Shown here: positions 26,180 through 36,328 of the stretch, one piece after another | How positions within the stretch are numbered: position 1 is the stretch's first letter | How the letters are laid out: each line of letters opens with the position of its first letter | Source of the DNA: Bacillus piscicola | GTDB lineage: Bacteria > Bacillota > Bacilli > Bacillales > Marinococcaceae | Direction: 5' to 3' | Assembly (NCBI RefSeq): GCF_022458745.1 | Contig: NZ_JAJJJF010000002.1 | Location: 514,613 to 578,612, forward strand | Length of the DNA: 64,000 nt | Notes under the pieces: model-generated | What the model was told of the DNA's origin: nothing | The model's input: the letters and a program-made list of their open reading frames with translations, nothing else | The model's database searches: none | Translations under genes and position numbers: made by a program

Positions 26180-28258
26180 TTACGCTTTTAACAACTGAGC
26201 GTTAATAGCTACAATAATAGTACTTAAACTCATTAACACGGCTCCGACTGCCGGACTTAACACAATGCCGATCGGCGCTAAAACACCAGCTGCAAGCGGA
26301 ATAGCTACTATGTTGTACCCGGTTGCCCACCATAGATTTTGTACCATTTTACGGTAGGTTTTTTTCGATAAATCCATGAGCCCTACTACATCATTTGGAT
26401 TGCTTTTTACTAAGACAACATCCGCCGTTTCCATGGCGACATCCGTTCCTGCCCCAATGGCAATCCCTAAATCAGCTGTCGCAAGAGCCGGAGCATCATT
26501 GACACCGTCACCGGTCATCGCCACTTTCCAGCCCTTTTCTTGAATTTTCTTCACCTGATTGGCTTTGTCATCCGGTAATACTTCCGCGTACACTTCATCG
26601 ATTTCCAGTTGCTTCGCTACCCAGTGCGCTACTTTTTCATTATCACCGGTAAGCATAATAGAGTGAATCCCTTTTTCTTTTAATCGCGCTACCGCTTCCT
26701 TGGCTGTTTCCCGAACCATGTCTGCGAGCGCAACCATCCCGATTAATGTATCATCGACGAGAACGAAAATAACCGTTTTTCCTTCTTCTGACATTTGATC
26801 AAATAACTCTTTATCATAGGTTAAATTCTGACTTTTTACAAATCCGGGGCTGACAGCATTGATTTTCTTTCCATCAATTTTTCCTTCGATGCCTTTCCCG
26901 GTAATCGATTGAAATTCTTCTATTTTCCCTAACGTCATTTCTTTCTCTGCCGCATCTTTGACAATGCCGGCTGCGATGGGATGTTCAGACTGCTGTTCTA
27001 AACTGGCAGCGTAATATAACACATCTTCTTTCGAATAGCCTTCTCGCGGCACAATATCGGTTACGCCGAATTCCCCTTTCGTCAAGGTTCCGGTTTTGTC
27101 AAAAACCACGGCATTTAAGTTCCTCGCTTCTTCGAAATTAGCGCGGTTGCGGATTAGAAGACCGTGCTTTGCGGAAATCGCGGTAGACACCGCTACTACT
27201 AGTGGTGCGGCTAAACCGAGGGCATGCGGACAAGTGATTACCATCACCGTCACCATCCGTTGAAGCGCCGCGTCAAAGGAAAAGCCTAGCAACAGCCATA
27301 TGATTAGCGTGACAAACCCGGCTGCTAACGCAAGATAAAACAGCCACTTCGCTGCCCGATTCGTTAAATCCTGTGTTTTTGATTTGGATTCCTGTGCTTC
27401 TTTGACCATCGTAATAACCTGGGACAAGTAGGAGTCTTCTCCAGTTTTCTCTACTTGTACGGTCAAAGACCCTTCTTTATTAATCGAACCTCCGATGACT
27501 TCATCGCCAACGGCCTTTTCTACTGGGACCGATTCGCCGGTAAGCATTGCTTCATCAATCGCAGAACTGCCGTTTGTGATCGTTCCATCTACCGGTATCT
27601 TTTCCCCAGGCTTAATGAGAACACGGTCCTTGTTTTGCAGGTCAGAAATGGGTACGTCCTCGACCTCGTCTTTTTCATTTAAGCGATGCGCTTCATTCGG
27701 CATTAATTTAACTAACTGTTCGAGTGCGTTCGACGCTCCCATGATGGAACGCATTTCAATCCAGTGCCCGAGCAGCATAATGTCGACGAGCGTTGCCAAT
27801 TCCCAGAAAAGCTGGTCTCCTTCCCAGCCAAACACAACCATCGTGCTGTATCCGTACGCAATGAGGATAGCTAGTCCGATCAGCGTCATCATTCCAGGAT
27901 TCTTTTCCTTTAATTCACTGACGGCGCCTGTCAAAAACGGCCAGCCTCCGTAGAAAAAGACGACAGTGGATAAAGCGAATAAGATGTACAAGTCACCCGG
28001 GAAACTCCAGTCCACTCCGAGAAACATTTGGATCATAGGAGACAGGGCTAGAATAGGAATCGTCAAAATAAGTGAAATATAAAAGCGTTTTTTAAAGTCC
28101 GCAATCATTTCCCCGTGGTCATGATGACCGTGATGGCCTCCGTGTCCATGATCATGTCCTTCATGCTGGTGTGTATCGTGGTGATCATGATGTTCGTGGT
28201 GATGTTCGTGGTGATGTTTGTGATGCTGGTCGGTATTATGTTCGTTGTCTTTTGTCAT
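26180..28258 (-). CDS. copB: CopB-type copper/silver P1B-ATPase
   Basis: A 692-residue heavy-metal P-type ATPase. The CPH motif ([11 protein letters not shown]) places it in the CopB subgroup, thought to export Cu(I/II) or Ag. Instead of CxxC metal-binding domains it has a His-rich N-terminus: 23 of the first 50 residues are His. TGES, the phosphorylated DKTGT, the HP locus (SEHPIAAG) and the [10 protein letters not shown] hinge are all present. ATG at 28258 with AAAGGAGA upstream is chosen over the longer frame. It follows the SHOCT gene by 95 bp, and a CsoR-like site precedes both. Confidence 0.95.
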   Translation of the reverse strand: MTKDNEHNTDQHHKHHHEHHHEHHDHHDTHQHEGHDHGHGGHHGHHDHGEMIADFKKRFYISLILTIPILALSPMIQMFLGVDWSFPGDLYILFALSTVVFFYGGWPFLTGAVSELKEKNPGMMTLIGLAILIAYGYSTMVVFGWEGDQLFWELATLVDIMLLGHWIEMRSIMGASNALEQLVKLMPNEAHRLNEKDEVEDVPISDLQNKDRVLIKPGEKIPVDGTITNGSSAIDEAMLTGESVPVEKAVGDEVIGGSINKEGSLTVQVEKTGEDSYLSQVITMVKEAQESKSKTQDLTNRAAKWLFYLALAAGFVTLIIWLLLGFSFDAALQRMVTVMVITCPHALGLAAPLVVAVSTAISAKHGLLIRNRANFEEARNLNAVVFDKTGTLTKGEFGVTDIVPREGYSKEDVLYYAASLEQQSEHPIAAGIVKDAAEKEMTLGKIEEFQSITGKGIEGKIDGKKINAVSPGFVKSQNLTYDKELFDQMSEEGKTVIFVLVDDTLIGMVALADMVRETAKEAVARLKEKGIHSIMLTGDNEKVAHWVAKQLEIDEVYAEVLPDDKANQVKKIQEKGWKVAMTGDGVNDAPALATADLGIAIGAGTDVAMETADVVLVKSNPNDVVGLMDLSKKTYRKMVQNLWWATGYNIVAIPLAAGVLAPIGIVLSPAVGAVLMSLSTIIVAINAQLLKA

Positions 28259-28353
28259 ATACGATTCTCCTTTCTGGTACTCTGTTGTTACGTGATACAT
28301 GTATCTAAGCACGAACCGCCACGACTTTATATAATGAAAACTTACTTTAAGCC

Positions 28354-28593
28354 TTACTGCTCTAATTTCCTTTTCAAACGATCGTATTCATCTTCGGTTA
28401 TTTCTCCTTTTGCCAAACGCTCCTTTAATGTCTCCAAAGGACGACTACTGGAGGATTGCGATTGATTCGTCGTATTCGAACCCTTCCTCATCCAAACAAT
28501 AATGGCAATGATTGCTGCAATAATCACTATCCATAAAAATCCATAACCAAAAAATCCACCGCACATCCCTGTTCCATTCATCATTCCATGCAT
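28354..28593 (-). CDS. SHOCT-domain small membrane protein
   Basis: A 79-residue protein with an N-terminal Met/Gly/His-rich stretch (MHGMMNGTGMCGG), one membrane helix (about 17-35), a Ser/Gln linker and a C-terminal SHOCT helix (LKERLAKGEITEDEYDRLKRK). Such proteins are frequent beside copper ATPases and oxidases; the N-terminal Met, His and Cys could bind Cu. It is the first gene of the copB transcript. Confidence 0.85.
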   Translation of the reverse strand: MHGMMNGTGMCGGFFGYGFLWIVIIAAIIAIIVWMRKGSNTTNQSQSSSSRPLETLKERLAKGEITEDEYDRLKRKLEQ

Positions 28594-28636
28594 AATACCC
28601 CTCCTTTAGTCCCCCGCCAGGTGTTCCTTACTACTT

Positions 28637-28654
28637 TATATACCCCCTATATGT
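28637..28654. promoter_or_regulatory. CsoR-like copper operator
   Basis: TATATACCCCCTATATGTA lies about 45 bp before the SHOCT start. ATACCCCC matches the left half of CsoR operators in Firmicutes; the right half is weak. No csoR gene is in the window. Confidence 0.45.
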
Positions 28655-28810
28655 ATTTTGTCAAACGTGAAGACCCTTTAAAAAATGTTAGTCACATGAA
28701 TCCGGCTTTTTTCGTAAAGAGTTGCTGTCAAATGCGCAACCCGTTTGCTCGGTGGTGTGTGAGATCGACTCATCAACTAATGATTAGCCACCTGCCCGAT
28801 TTAAATGAAT

Positions 28811-30328
28811 TTAGTATACTTCTACCTGGCCCATCATACCGTTGTCTTCGTGTTCAAGAATATGGCAATGGTACATATAGATTCCCTCTTCCGGGAAAGT
28901 AACGAGCAGTCTCACCCGTTCGCCAGGTTCGATAAGAACACTGTCTTTCAGTCCCTGTTCCTTCGGGTCCGGTTCTTCGCCATCTCGGGAAATAATTTTG
29001 AATTGGGTACCATGAATATGGAATGGATGGTTCATTCCGCCCATCTCATCTGGCTTGTTATAGATTTCCCACACTTCCGACACGCCTTGCTCTTGCCGCA
29101 AATCAATTCGGCCAGGATCGAATTTCTTTCCGTTGATGGTAACCATGTCCATCATCCCGTACAGTTCAATCTCTTTGGTGACCGATAAGGACTTCTCTTC
29201 TTCCGTAAGAAATGTAGTGTTATCTTCCCATGACATTGATTCCGTTTCTTCCGTTACGTCTCGGTTATCTAGATCCAAATCAAAAGGCAATAGGGCATTT
29301 CCTTCCTCATCTGTAATGGCAATCGGTTCATTGGAGTCCAGCGCTGAGAAATCAATTAGGATTTCCGCTCTCTCCGACGGGGAAAGTGTTATCTCATCCG
29401 TTTCAACAGGTTCCTGCAATAACCCGCCATCCGAAGCAATTTGAACGAATGTTGCTCCGTTGCTCAAACGGAACGTGTAATTTCGGGCATTTGCCCCGTT
29501 AAGGATTCGGAAACGCATCAGCGGTTCTGTCACAGTCAGTTTCGGGTTTAGAGTACCATTGACAAGCGATATATCACCAATTGTTCCGTCGCTGTTCATG
29601 AGAGCCTCATAATCCAGTTGTTGGTTTTTATCGAAAAGCCGGTCCTGAAAGATGAGAGGGATATCATCTACACCATACGTATTTGGCAAATCAGTGGTCA
29701 CATCAGACTCGTCTATATAAAGCATTCCCGCAAGCCCTTTGAACACTTGTTCCGCTGTCCGTTCATGTGGGTGTGGATGATACCACAATGTTGCTGTCGG
29801 CTGATCTGCTTTTAAGGTTACGATTTTACTTTCACCGGGCTGGATGAGATCACTTGGGCCACCATCCTCAGTCCCCGGCACTTCAAGGCCGTGCCAATGA
29901 AATGTCGTTGGTTCATTTAACTCATTTCGAACTTTCACTTTGACGGTTTCCCCCTCTTTCAGCCGTAAAGTTGGCCCTAACAGATTACCATTATATCCGT
30001 AAGTTTTAGTTGAAGATCCATCAAAGAATTTTGTTGCGCCTTCTTGAGCAACCACGTCATAATCGAAATCTGATCCCTTCTGTTTTTCTAACAGAGGTGG
30101 GATAGCCAGCTTCTGTATTCCTTCGGACGCTTGAAGTGGAGGGATATTATCATGGTCCATGTGCGCTTCCATACCTTCCATGTTCCCATGGTCCATTTCC
30201 ATATCTTCTTTCTGTTGCATTTGTTCCTGCTCCGTATTTTGTTCTTCTGGTTGTTGTTCTGTTGCAGTGTTTGTGCAGCCTACTAATATTAGCACCAGGC
30301 CTACGACTGCCAATATAGTTCTTCTCAT
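28811..30328 (-). CDS. Lipoprotein multicopper oxidase
   Basis: A 505-residue secreted oxidase with a lipobox (ILVGC, Cys18) and an acidic Gln/Glu/Met/His-rich linker (about 20-62, with MDHGNMEGMEAHMDHD). Copper ligands: HWHG (His144, 146), HPHPH (His184, 186, 188), HPFHIHG and HCHILEHEDNGMM (His487, Cys488, His489, His493, Met498). Overall it resembles CueO/CotA-type laccases. It would be surface-anchored, oxidising Cu(I) or phenolic compounds. It lies upstream of the SHOCT-copB pair with a 217-bp gap that contains the CsoR-like site. Confidence 0.93.
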   Translation of the reverse strand: MRRTILAVVGLVLILVGCTNTATEQQPEEQNTEQEQMQQKEDMEMDHGNMEGMEAHMDHDNIPPLQASEGIQKLAIPPLLEKQKGSDFDYDVVAQEGATKFFDGSSTKTYGYNGNLLGPTLRLKEGETVKVKVRNELNEPTTFHWHGLEVPGTEDGGPSDLIQPGESKIVTLKADQPTATLWYHPHPHERTAEQVFKGLAGMLYIDESDVTTDLPNTYGVDDIPLIFQDRLFDKNQQLDYEALMNSDGTIGDISLVNGTLNPKLTVTEPLMRFRILNGANARNYTFRLSNGATFVQIASDGGLLQEPVETDEITLSPSERAEILIDFSALDSNEPIAITDEEGNALLPFDLDLDNRDVTEETESMSWEDNTTFLTEEEKSLSVTKEIELYGMMDMVTINGKKFDPGRIDLRQEQGVSEVWEIYNKPDEMGGMNHPFHIHGTQFKIISRDGEEPDPKEQGLKDSVLIEPGERVRLLVTFPEEGIYMYHCHILEHEDNGMMGQVEVY

Positions 30329-31003
30329 TTTTTCTTTCGCTCCTTTAGTAGTCTTTTACCTATTCTAGATAGCCCACTTCTTTTCCACGTTATTACATAC
30401 CAATCCGCAGATACGGTATTCAATTAGAACGATCACTACGGGGATAGAAGTTAAGCATTTTAATTTGGAGCTTTTTAATTCGTAAAACCTATATCATGGT
30501 TGGGATCAAAACAAAGATCCATTATTTTCATGGCTTCCACTCCTCATGATAGATTTTTAAACAACTATTATCCTACTAGGCAATTGTCAAGAAAGTATGG
30601 AGAAAGTAACTTTTCGTAACGATGACTTTTACCCGAAAATACAGTTTCGTCGCCCTTCAATATGATCTGTTTATAAAAATGAGTGATCCATTAGAACAGG
30701 GAATCCTTTAGAACAGTTAAAAAAGGCAGATCATCACAATCCGCCTTCCTCAACAAATGTAAGTTCCTTTATTACCTTCTATAAATCAAAATATTTTTAA
30801 TATTATCTAGTTAATTTAATAGCTTCCAGTTTATGCGGGGACAAGGTGTTCGTTCCTACTTCATCCTTCACTATCAGACATAATGTAAGTTCATTTATTT
30901 TCCTCTGCGAGCTCTATTATTTTTTGAATCTTTTTCTCCTTTGGCCTTCGTTCTGTCAGGATTCATAGCGATATTAGCACATGCCGGGCACGCCAAAATT
31001 AAA
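30329..31003. other. Gene-poor gap upstream of the lipoprotein oxidase
   Basis: No gene with a credible start is seen. Two items stand out on the minus strand. A hairpin at 30724-30750 (AAGGCAGAT with ATCCGCCTT) is followed by a T run, a terminator without an obvious gene. A frame ending near 30890 reads LACPACANIAMNPDRTKAKG and a basic tail, with no start codon or ribosome site, possibly a gene relic. Confidence 0.4.
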
Positions 31004-31027
31004 AAACAGGTAACATACGCTACCTGC
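31004..31027 (-). terminator. Terminator of the Cys-rich gene
   Basis: CAGGTAACATACGCTACCTG forms a stem, with TTTTTTAATTTT on the minus strand. It overlaps the last codons of the gene at 31020. Confidence 0.75.
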
Positions 31028-31211
31028 TTTCAAACGTTATCCTGCCATCTTGACATTCTTCCGCACATTGACGGCAAAACTTCGCACATTCTTGACAATG
31101 AGCATCCTGGAATTTTTCACATTCGGTTGCATAATCATCACAAATAGTCGCACAAAGTTGACAGAATTGTTTTGCATACGTACTTCCACGGGATATCCAA
31201 CAGCACATCAC
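31020..31211 (-). CDS. Cys-rich four-helix copper-storage-type protein, N-terminally truncated
   Basis: A 63-residue protein with 11 Cys, in the pattern CxxC, CxxxC, CxxC and CxxxC (SRGSTYAKQFCQLCATIC, HCQECAKFCRQCAEEC). It matches the C-terminal half of the Csp/YhjQ (DUF326) four-helix-bundle family, which stores Cu(I) on Cys lining the bundle; full-length members have about 110 residues. The upstream DNA does not continue the N-terminal half in any frame without stops, so the gene is probably decayed at its 5' end. It sits between the oxidase and the CcdA genes. Confidence 0.7.
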   Translation of the reverse strand: MMCCWISRGSTYAKQFCQLCATICDDYATECEKFQDAHCQECAKFCRQCAEECQDGRITFESR

Positions 31212-31316
31212 TTATTCTTTGGGAATCGAACGTTTGAACGATTTAATTCTGTGGTCGCGGCATTTGTTTGAGTGTTTGGCATTTAATTATTTTGTTGCGA
31301 TAAATTGTCCCGTTAT

Positions 31317-32033
31317 TTATATGCTAAAAGGGACAAATTGAGCGAGGTAACTGGAGAGCATTTGAAAGTAACCGAAAAAAAGCATCACTCCCATAATAAT
31401 CATGATGACGCCACCAGCTTTTTGAATGCGTGGCATCAACTTATGAAAACGCCTTAACTTATGTAGGGATTTCGAGTAAAACACAGCGACTAACAAAAAT
31501 GGGATTCCCATTCCAATAGAATAAATAAAGAGCATCGCCATACCAGTCATCATGGTGCCACTCTGACTGGCGAGCGTTAAAATAGAACCCAGTACTAACC
31601 CCACACAAGGAGACCAGCCAGCTGCAAAAAACAATCCAAACATGACAGAACCGCCAAAGCTATCCGTTTTCTTTGGCTTGGAAGATATCTTTTTCTCTGA
31701 CATCAAACTGCGCACGGACAATACTCCTGCCATCTGGAGACCAAATAGCACGATAATAATACCACCGATTTGTGCGACCAGATTGTTATATCGGCTGAAC
31801 AACTGGCCAACAAAAGTGGAAGATGCGCCTAGAAGCATAAAAATAATCGTAAATCCCAGAATAAACCCAAGGCTTCTGAGAATAATCAAGCGCTGATCGG
31901 CTTTAATTTCGTTTTCCGCCACCGTAGTACCCGACAGCTGGGCTAAGTAAGCGGGAACGAGCGGGAAAACACATGGCGATAAAAACGACACCACCCCTGC
32001 TCCCAAAGCCAGCCAAATCGTTATTTCATTCAT
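31317..32033 (-). CDS. ccdA: CcdA-type thiol:disulfide transmembrane electron carrier
   Basis: A 238-residue membrane protein with six predicted helices. Two conserved Cys lie in FLSPCVFP (helix 1) and GWSPCVGL (helix 4), the pair that passes electrons from cytoplasmic thioredoxin outward. Length and motifs match CcdA. Its start is 25 bp after the stop of the ResA-like gene, so the two form an operon. Here the pair probably keeps Cys-rich or copper proteins reduced, as well as any role in cytochrome c maturation. Confidence 0.93.
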   Translation of the reverse strand: MNEITIWLALGAGVVSFLSPCVFPLVPAYLAQLSGTTVAENEIKADQRLIILRSLGFILGFTIIFMLLGASSTFVGQLFSRYNNLVAQIGGIIIVLFGLQMAGVLSVRSLMSEKKISSKPKKTDSFGGSVMFGLFFAAGWSPCVGLVLGSILTLASQSGTMMTGMAMLFIYSIGMGIPFLLVAVFYSKSLHKLRRFHKLMPRIQKAGGVIMIIMGVMLFFGYFQMLSSYLAQFVPFSI

Positions 32034-32058
32034 TAGTTGTATTCCTCCTTATGTTTTC

Positions 32059-32592
32059 CTAGGAAGGCTGGATTCGCTCCATATATCCACGAATATCTTC
32101 TTCTGTCATCCCTCCGGTTAAAATATCAATGACTATTCCATTCTCGTTTATGAGAAACGTGGTTGGCAAAGGTCCAATCCCATATCTATCTAGCACGGCT
32201 TTATTTTCATCCATGGGGACCGGGAAAGTCAACTTATGCCGGTTTACAAAGCGTTCCACCGCTAATTTGGACTCTCCCACATTTACAGCAAGTATCTCCA
32301 CTCCCTTGTCTTGAAATTCCGCATATTGATTCTCCATATAAGGCATCTCTTCTTCGCAAGGCGGACAATAGGTACCCCAAAAGTTTAAGAACACACCCTG
32401 ACCCCGATAATTCTCCAACTCCACTGTTTCCCCTTCCAGTGTTTCGAGCCGAAAATTAGGGGCCGTTTCTCCTTCCAGAACTAACGTATTTTCATTTTTA
32501 ATAAAGTTAGTATAATACACATAACCAAGCAAGATTCCGATGACACTAAGTACAGAAATGCGAAAATATAGTCGTTTTCTTTTTTTGGACAT
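32059..32592 (-). CDS. ResA-like membrane-anchored thiol-disulfide oxidoreductase
   Basis: A 177-residue thioredoxin-fold protein. An N-terminal anchor helix (about 8-27) is followed by an AhpC/TSA-Redoxin domain with the active-site CPPC (Cys76, Cys79) and a cis-Pro (GPLPTTF). B. subtilis ResA has CEPC, so this is a sibling rather than a certain orthologue. It precedes ccdA in one operon and would receive electrons from it. Confidence 0.88.
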   Translation of the reverse strand: MSKKRKRLYFRISVLSVIGILLGYVYYTNFIKNENTLVLEGETAPNFRLETLEGETVELENYRGQGVFLNFWGTYCPPCEEEMPYMENQYAEFQDKGVEILAVNVGESKLAVERFVNRHKLTFPVPMDENKAVLDRYGIGPLPTTFLINENGIVIDILTGGMTEEDIRGYMERIQPS

Positions 32593-32945
32593 TCTTCTTT
32601 TTCCCCTCCATACCCCTAATCTTCTTCCTATTCCAGATAACCTCTACCTTGTTATTATAGAAGAGATATGTGTAAAAATTATGAAGAAAAGTAAGAGATG
32701 CCAAAGGAGAAATGAACAATTAGTGAACTCTATATCAAATAGCCCTCCTCAAGATCCAAAGGCAAAAATATCAAAATAATAAGCAGTGTCCAAATACAAG
32801 CTGTGCTGCCACCGCACTTATCAACATTGTTCCCAATAGCAGCATGAGGATGGGTGTTTCAACCTTTTAAACTTTCTGTCATTCATATTAATTATTGGCA
32901 AACTTTGTTACGATAGTTTACGAGAGTACAATATGGGGGGTTTCT
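32593..32945. other. Gap between the ResA-like gene and the SLH protein
   Basis: Promoters for both divergent genes must lie here. A 32-codon frame starts at about 32681 (MKKSKRCQRRNEQL) without a good ribosome site. A minus-strand frame encodes a short hydrophobic peptide near 32800-32860. Neither is supported well enough to call. Confidence 0.35.
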
Positions 32946-35153
32946 ATGTATTACAAACGTTTAGGAATGGCTTCACTTTCCACAGTTTTAATGATGGGTC
33001 TTTTCGCACCTAGTATTTCTGCTGCGGACACTTACTCTAGTGAGCAGTCTGATCAGGTCATTGAAATAAGTGCAGCCGATGTTGACTTGACGAAGCAAGA
33101 TTTGATTGATCGTTTCTATGAGTTGTTTCCATCGGGGTTTGGTTTTCTTGATGAAAGTGATTTTAGGATGGATCATTTTCGTCCCGTTGATGGTACCAAG
33201 GATGACGTTGTTCGTCATTCCTTAAGATTTTTTAAGGAAGTTGATAATAATCAACGGATCAATGGGAATGTTGCGTTTGTGGGGGAAGATTTAAAGCTGC
33301 AACATTTCAATTATCAACCGGAAAACGTTCAAGATGCTCTTTACCCAGCGAGTGTCTCTCAAGATGAGGCAAAAAAAGTGGCAGAGGAATTTGTGTCTAA
33401 CAACGTATCAAGTGATTATAAACAGAGTAACCGGACTACGCCAACCGTTTCCTGGGGAAACCAAACATTAACGGATCCAGTTGAATATCGATTTTATTTT
33501 CAACGAATGAAAAATGGCGTTCCTGTGATTAACCAGGATATTGTCGTAACTGTTTTAGGTAATGGTGACATCACGCAATTTAGTGATAGCTCCTATCACC
33601 AAGAGCCGGTGAAATACGAGGAACAAGACGGTGTCATAGATCGTGATGAGATTTTAGCATCCATTTCAGATAACCTTAGCCTGCAATTACAGTATAATGT
33701 GCAACATAACTATGAAACGAATGAACAAGACGTGAGCCTCGTCTATGTTCCATCCCCACCATTTAATGGGATTCATGCCCGAAGTGGTGACTGGGAAGTA
33801 GGACAGTCTTTTGTAGCGGATTTCCCAGAGCATGAAGAAGTGAACATGCTGCGTGATGAACCTGTCGAGGAAGAACCAAGCCCGCTTTCACGTGATGACG
33901 TGGAAGAACTGGCCAAAGAGTTGTTGACGGTGCCAGATGATGCGGAACTGCAAATTGAGTCTATTCATGAACGAGTAAGAAATGGGGTCGATGTTTTTAC
34001 CGTACAATTTATGATTCATCGTGGCAACTCAGGTTCTGGCACGACTTTTGATGTAGAGAAAGAAACTGGTGAAATCGTCAATTTTCAAAACATCGATCTA
34101 TACAATCAATCACTCGAAGAAAATTTAGCCTACAAAAAAGCATTAGAAAAAGCTGTCGAGGCAATTGAAACCTACGGGGCATCCACTATGCATGAATATG
34201 CTTATCCCATCAACGTCACCAATAAAAGTCCGGATGACCGGGGCATCTACAGCTTTTCCTTCCCACAAGTAAAAAATGGCTTACTTGTAAATGGAAGCTT
34301 CTTAAACGTTGGTATTTCTGCCGAGGACGGGAAACTGGCATCATTTAGCAGTATCCAACATACCGTAACGGACTGGCCGAACCCTGAAGACGCAGTCGAA
34401 AAGGAGGAAGCGTTGGAAGACTACTTGGCCGATCTTGACGTCGAACTCGCATACGTGTCCCATCCACAATCTAAGGAAAGCAATCAATACCACCTCGTGT
34501 ACCGCCCAACTTATCAAGGTGATTATGCTTATTATGATGCGATAGCGGGAGAATGGGACAAGACACATCAACAAGAAGAACCTTCCACTAAACCGGTTAT
34601 TACCGATCACTGGGCTGCGGACGAGCTCAATTACATGATGGAAGCAGGTATTATTTCTGCAGATCAAGAGGATGAGATCGAACCGAACAAAACAGTGACA
34701 AAAGGGACAGCAATTGAAATGATAATGAAATCATTAGAGCGTTTCTACCCAGACAACCCGTCTCAGGAACAACAATCTACCTTTGAAAATATTCAGCCAA
34801 GTGATCCCCTTTATCAAGTTGTCGAGCGTGCAGCGCAACAAGGCATTGTTAACACAGATACCAGTACATTCCCGGTAGATGAAAGTTTGACTCGTGAAGA
34901 ACTGGCTTACTGGCTTGTACGTGCATTAGGCTTAGAGGAAGCTGCCAAACATGCAGACATTTACCAAGTTCCTTTTGAAGATTCCGAGGAGATTGCTGAC
35001 GAATATAAAGGATATGTTGCCCTTGCCTACGCCATGGAAATCTTGCAAGGAAATGACAACACGTTTAATCCTGAGGATGAAGTAACATTAGCCCATTTAG
35101 CTGTAACAAGTTTCCGTCTTGCCGAAAAAGCAAGTGAATTAGGTGTATCCTAA
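32946..35153 (+). CDS. Secreted YcdB/YcdC-like protein with S-layer homology region
   Basis: A 735-residue exported protein. The signal peptide ends at about ISAA (residue 27). Two PepSY/YcdB-like repeats follow (about 95-230 and 300-540; the DEAKKVAEEFVS and KKALEKAVEAIETYG helices). The C-terminal 170 residues resemble SLH modules (DHWAADELNYMMEAGII, REELAYWLVRALGLEEAA, YVALAYAMEILQGNDNTFNPE), which bind secondary wall polymer. The mature protein is very acidic, as expected for a halophile. ATG at 32946 has GGGGGGTT before it; the longer frame to 32895 is not supported. Its function is unknown; a surface inhibitor or sensor role is possible. Confidence 0.85.
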   Translation: MYYKRLGMASLSTVLMMGLFAPSISAADTYSSEQSDQVIEISAADVDLTKQDLIDRFYELFPSGFGFLDESDFRMDHFRPVDGTKDDVVRHSLRFFKEVDNNQRINGNVAFVGEDLKLQHFNYQPENVQDALYPASVSQDEAKKVAEEFVSNNVSSDYKQSNRTTPTVSWGNQTLTDPVEYRFYFQRMKNGVPVINQDIVVTVLGNGDITQFSDSSYHQEPVKYEEQDGVIDRDEILASISDNLSLQLQYNVQHNYETNEQDVSLVYVPSPPFNGIHARSGDWEVGQSFVADFPEHEEVNMLRDEPVEEEPSPLSRDDVEELAKELLTVPDDAELQIESIHERVRNGVDVFTVQFMIHRGNSGSGTTFDVEKETGEIVNFQNIDLYNQSLEENLAYKKALEKAVEAIETYGASTMHEYAYPINVTNKSPDDRGIYSFSFPQVKNGLLVNGSFLNVGISAEDGKLASFSSIQHTVTDWPNPEDAVEKEEALEDYLADLDVELAYVSHPQSKESNQYHLVYRPTYQGDYAYYDAIAGEWDKTHQQEEPSTKPVITDHWAADELNYMMEAGIISADQEDEIEPNKTVTKGTAIEMIMKSLERFYPDNPSQEQQSTFENIQPSDPLYQVVERAAQQGIVNTDTSTFPVDESLTREELAYWLVRALGLEEAAKHADIYQVPFEDSEEIADEYKGYVALAYAMEILQGNDNTFNPEDEVTLAHLAVTSFRLAEKASELGVS

Positions 35154-35164
35154 TTGATAGAAAA

Positions 35165-35205
35165 AAGGCCATGTTAAAGGGAAAGCCCTAAAACATGGCC
35201 TTTTT
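35165..35205 (+). terminator. Bidirectional terminator after the SLH protein
   Basis: AAGGCCATGTT (35165-35175) pairs with AACATGGCCTT (35192-35202), with A tract before and T run after. Confidence 0.9.
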
Positions 35206-35263
35206 AAAGGCGTAACCCTTGTTGTGAAAATGTAGCAATAGTAAGAAAGAGTGGTCTTACTCG

Positions 35264-36037
35264 TTAATTCCCTTTATAGTATGGTGGTATATTGCCTTGT
35301 TCCCCATTAGCAGTTAAACTCCCTCTTTCAATTTTATAGGATAATTCCCACGTACCCATATCATGACCTTTTTTCCAATGTTCGATAAAGGTAACGATAT
35401 ATATTTCTTCTCCGATTTCTTCTACATTTGTTTCCCTTGTTACTTGATAACCTTCAATCATACCTTCCCATTTACCAATATCTTCAGGAAAATTTTCTAT
35501 TACGGTACCTTCTCCAGATGTTGCAAAATGAACAGCATCTTCTTTTGTAAATGGGGGCATAGTGGGAGAAGTGAAATGAAAATAGCCCCAACATAGTAGA
35601 AGTGAAGCTATTGGTAGTATAATAAACATTTTCATACTCTTGCCTTTTGTATTTCTTTTATATAGCCACTTGTCAATAATCGCATAGAGGGTTGCTGCCA
35701 ACATGCCGAACAAGGCAAGTGTTCTTTCTTGAAAAAATAGTCCGTTCGCCAATCCAAAAACACCAAGAATTAAGACATACAGCCAATCACGTTGCCGAAA
35801 CCATTTTCTTTGCAAATACTCTATTACTATAGATACTAAGTTCCCGTAAATTAAGATAATCGCGCCAATATATATTTCATATATGAAGAACCAACCGATG
35901 AATTGATTCCCTTGGTTATATACAAATTCAAACCCATCTATCATACTAACAAAAACTAATAGCATCGAAAAAATAGTTGTAGTAACAAAGGTTGTAATCA
36001 ACTTTCTTAAAATAAGGCTTCTTACTCTAGGTTTCAT
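35264..36037 (-). CDS. Membrane protein of unknown function
   Basis: A 257-residue protein with about five or six hydrophobic segments in the first 160 residues and an extracytoplasmic C-terminal domain of about 90 residues (aromatic and acidic, with GKWEGMIEGY). Start at 36037, preceded by AGGAG. No family is recognised with confidence. It is convergent with the SLH gene, sharing its terminator region. Confidence 0.6.
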   Translation of the reverse strand: MKPRVRSLILRKLITTFVTTTIFSMLLVFVSMIDGFEFVYNQGNQFIGWFFIYEIYIGAIILIYGNLVSIVIEYLQRKWFRQRDWLYVLILGVFGLANGLFFQERTLALFGMLAATLYAIIDKWLYKRNTKGKSMKMFIILPIASLLLCWGYFHFTSPTMPPFTKEDAVHFATSGEGTVIENFPEDIGKWEGMIEGYQVTRETNVEEIGEEIYIVTFIEHWKKGHDMGTWELSYKIERGSLTANGEQGNIPPYYKGN

Positions 36038-36275
36038 ATATATGCTACTCCTATCTTTAGCAGATAAGCACCCGTTACTTTTAATCACTCTCTTTCATAA
36101 TGTCATACGGCGAAATCTCCCGCAACACACGTTCCCGATTCGGTATATACTTCAGTACCGAGAGGACGTCACTAATGCTACGTTCAAGAAAGGGAGACCT
36201 TATGAGATTTTCTATCCCGTGATTTCTTCATTCTCCTGATAAACCGGCCCTTTATTTATATGTAAAAGGTGCATG

Positions 36276-36310
36276 AAAAAAGCCCCTTCGACAGTGAAAG
36301 GGACTTTTTT
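36276..36310 (-). terminator. Terminator of the DUF302 gene
   Basis: AAAAAAG-CCCCTT pairs with AAGGG-ACTTTTTT around CGACAGTG, 19 bp after the stop at 36329. Confidence 0.8.
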
Positions 36311-36328
36311 ATCTACCTTCATTTTGAT

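Noticed and set aside
30890..31000. LACPACANIAMNPDR frame on the minus strand
   Set aside because: It looks protein-like at the C-terminus but has no start codon or ribosome site; left as a possible relic in the gap entry.
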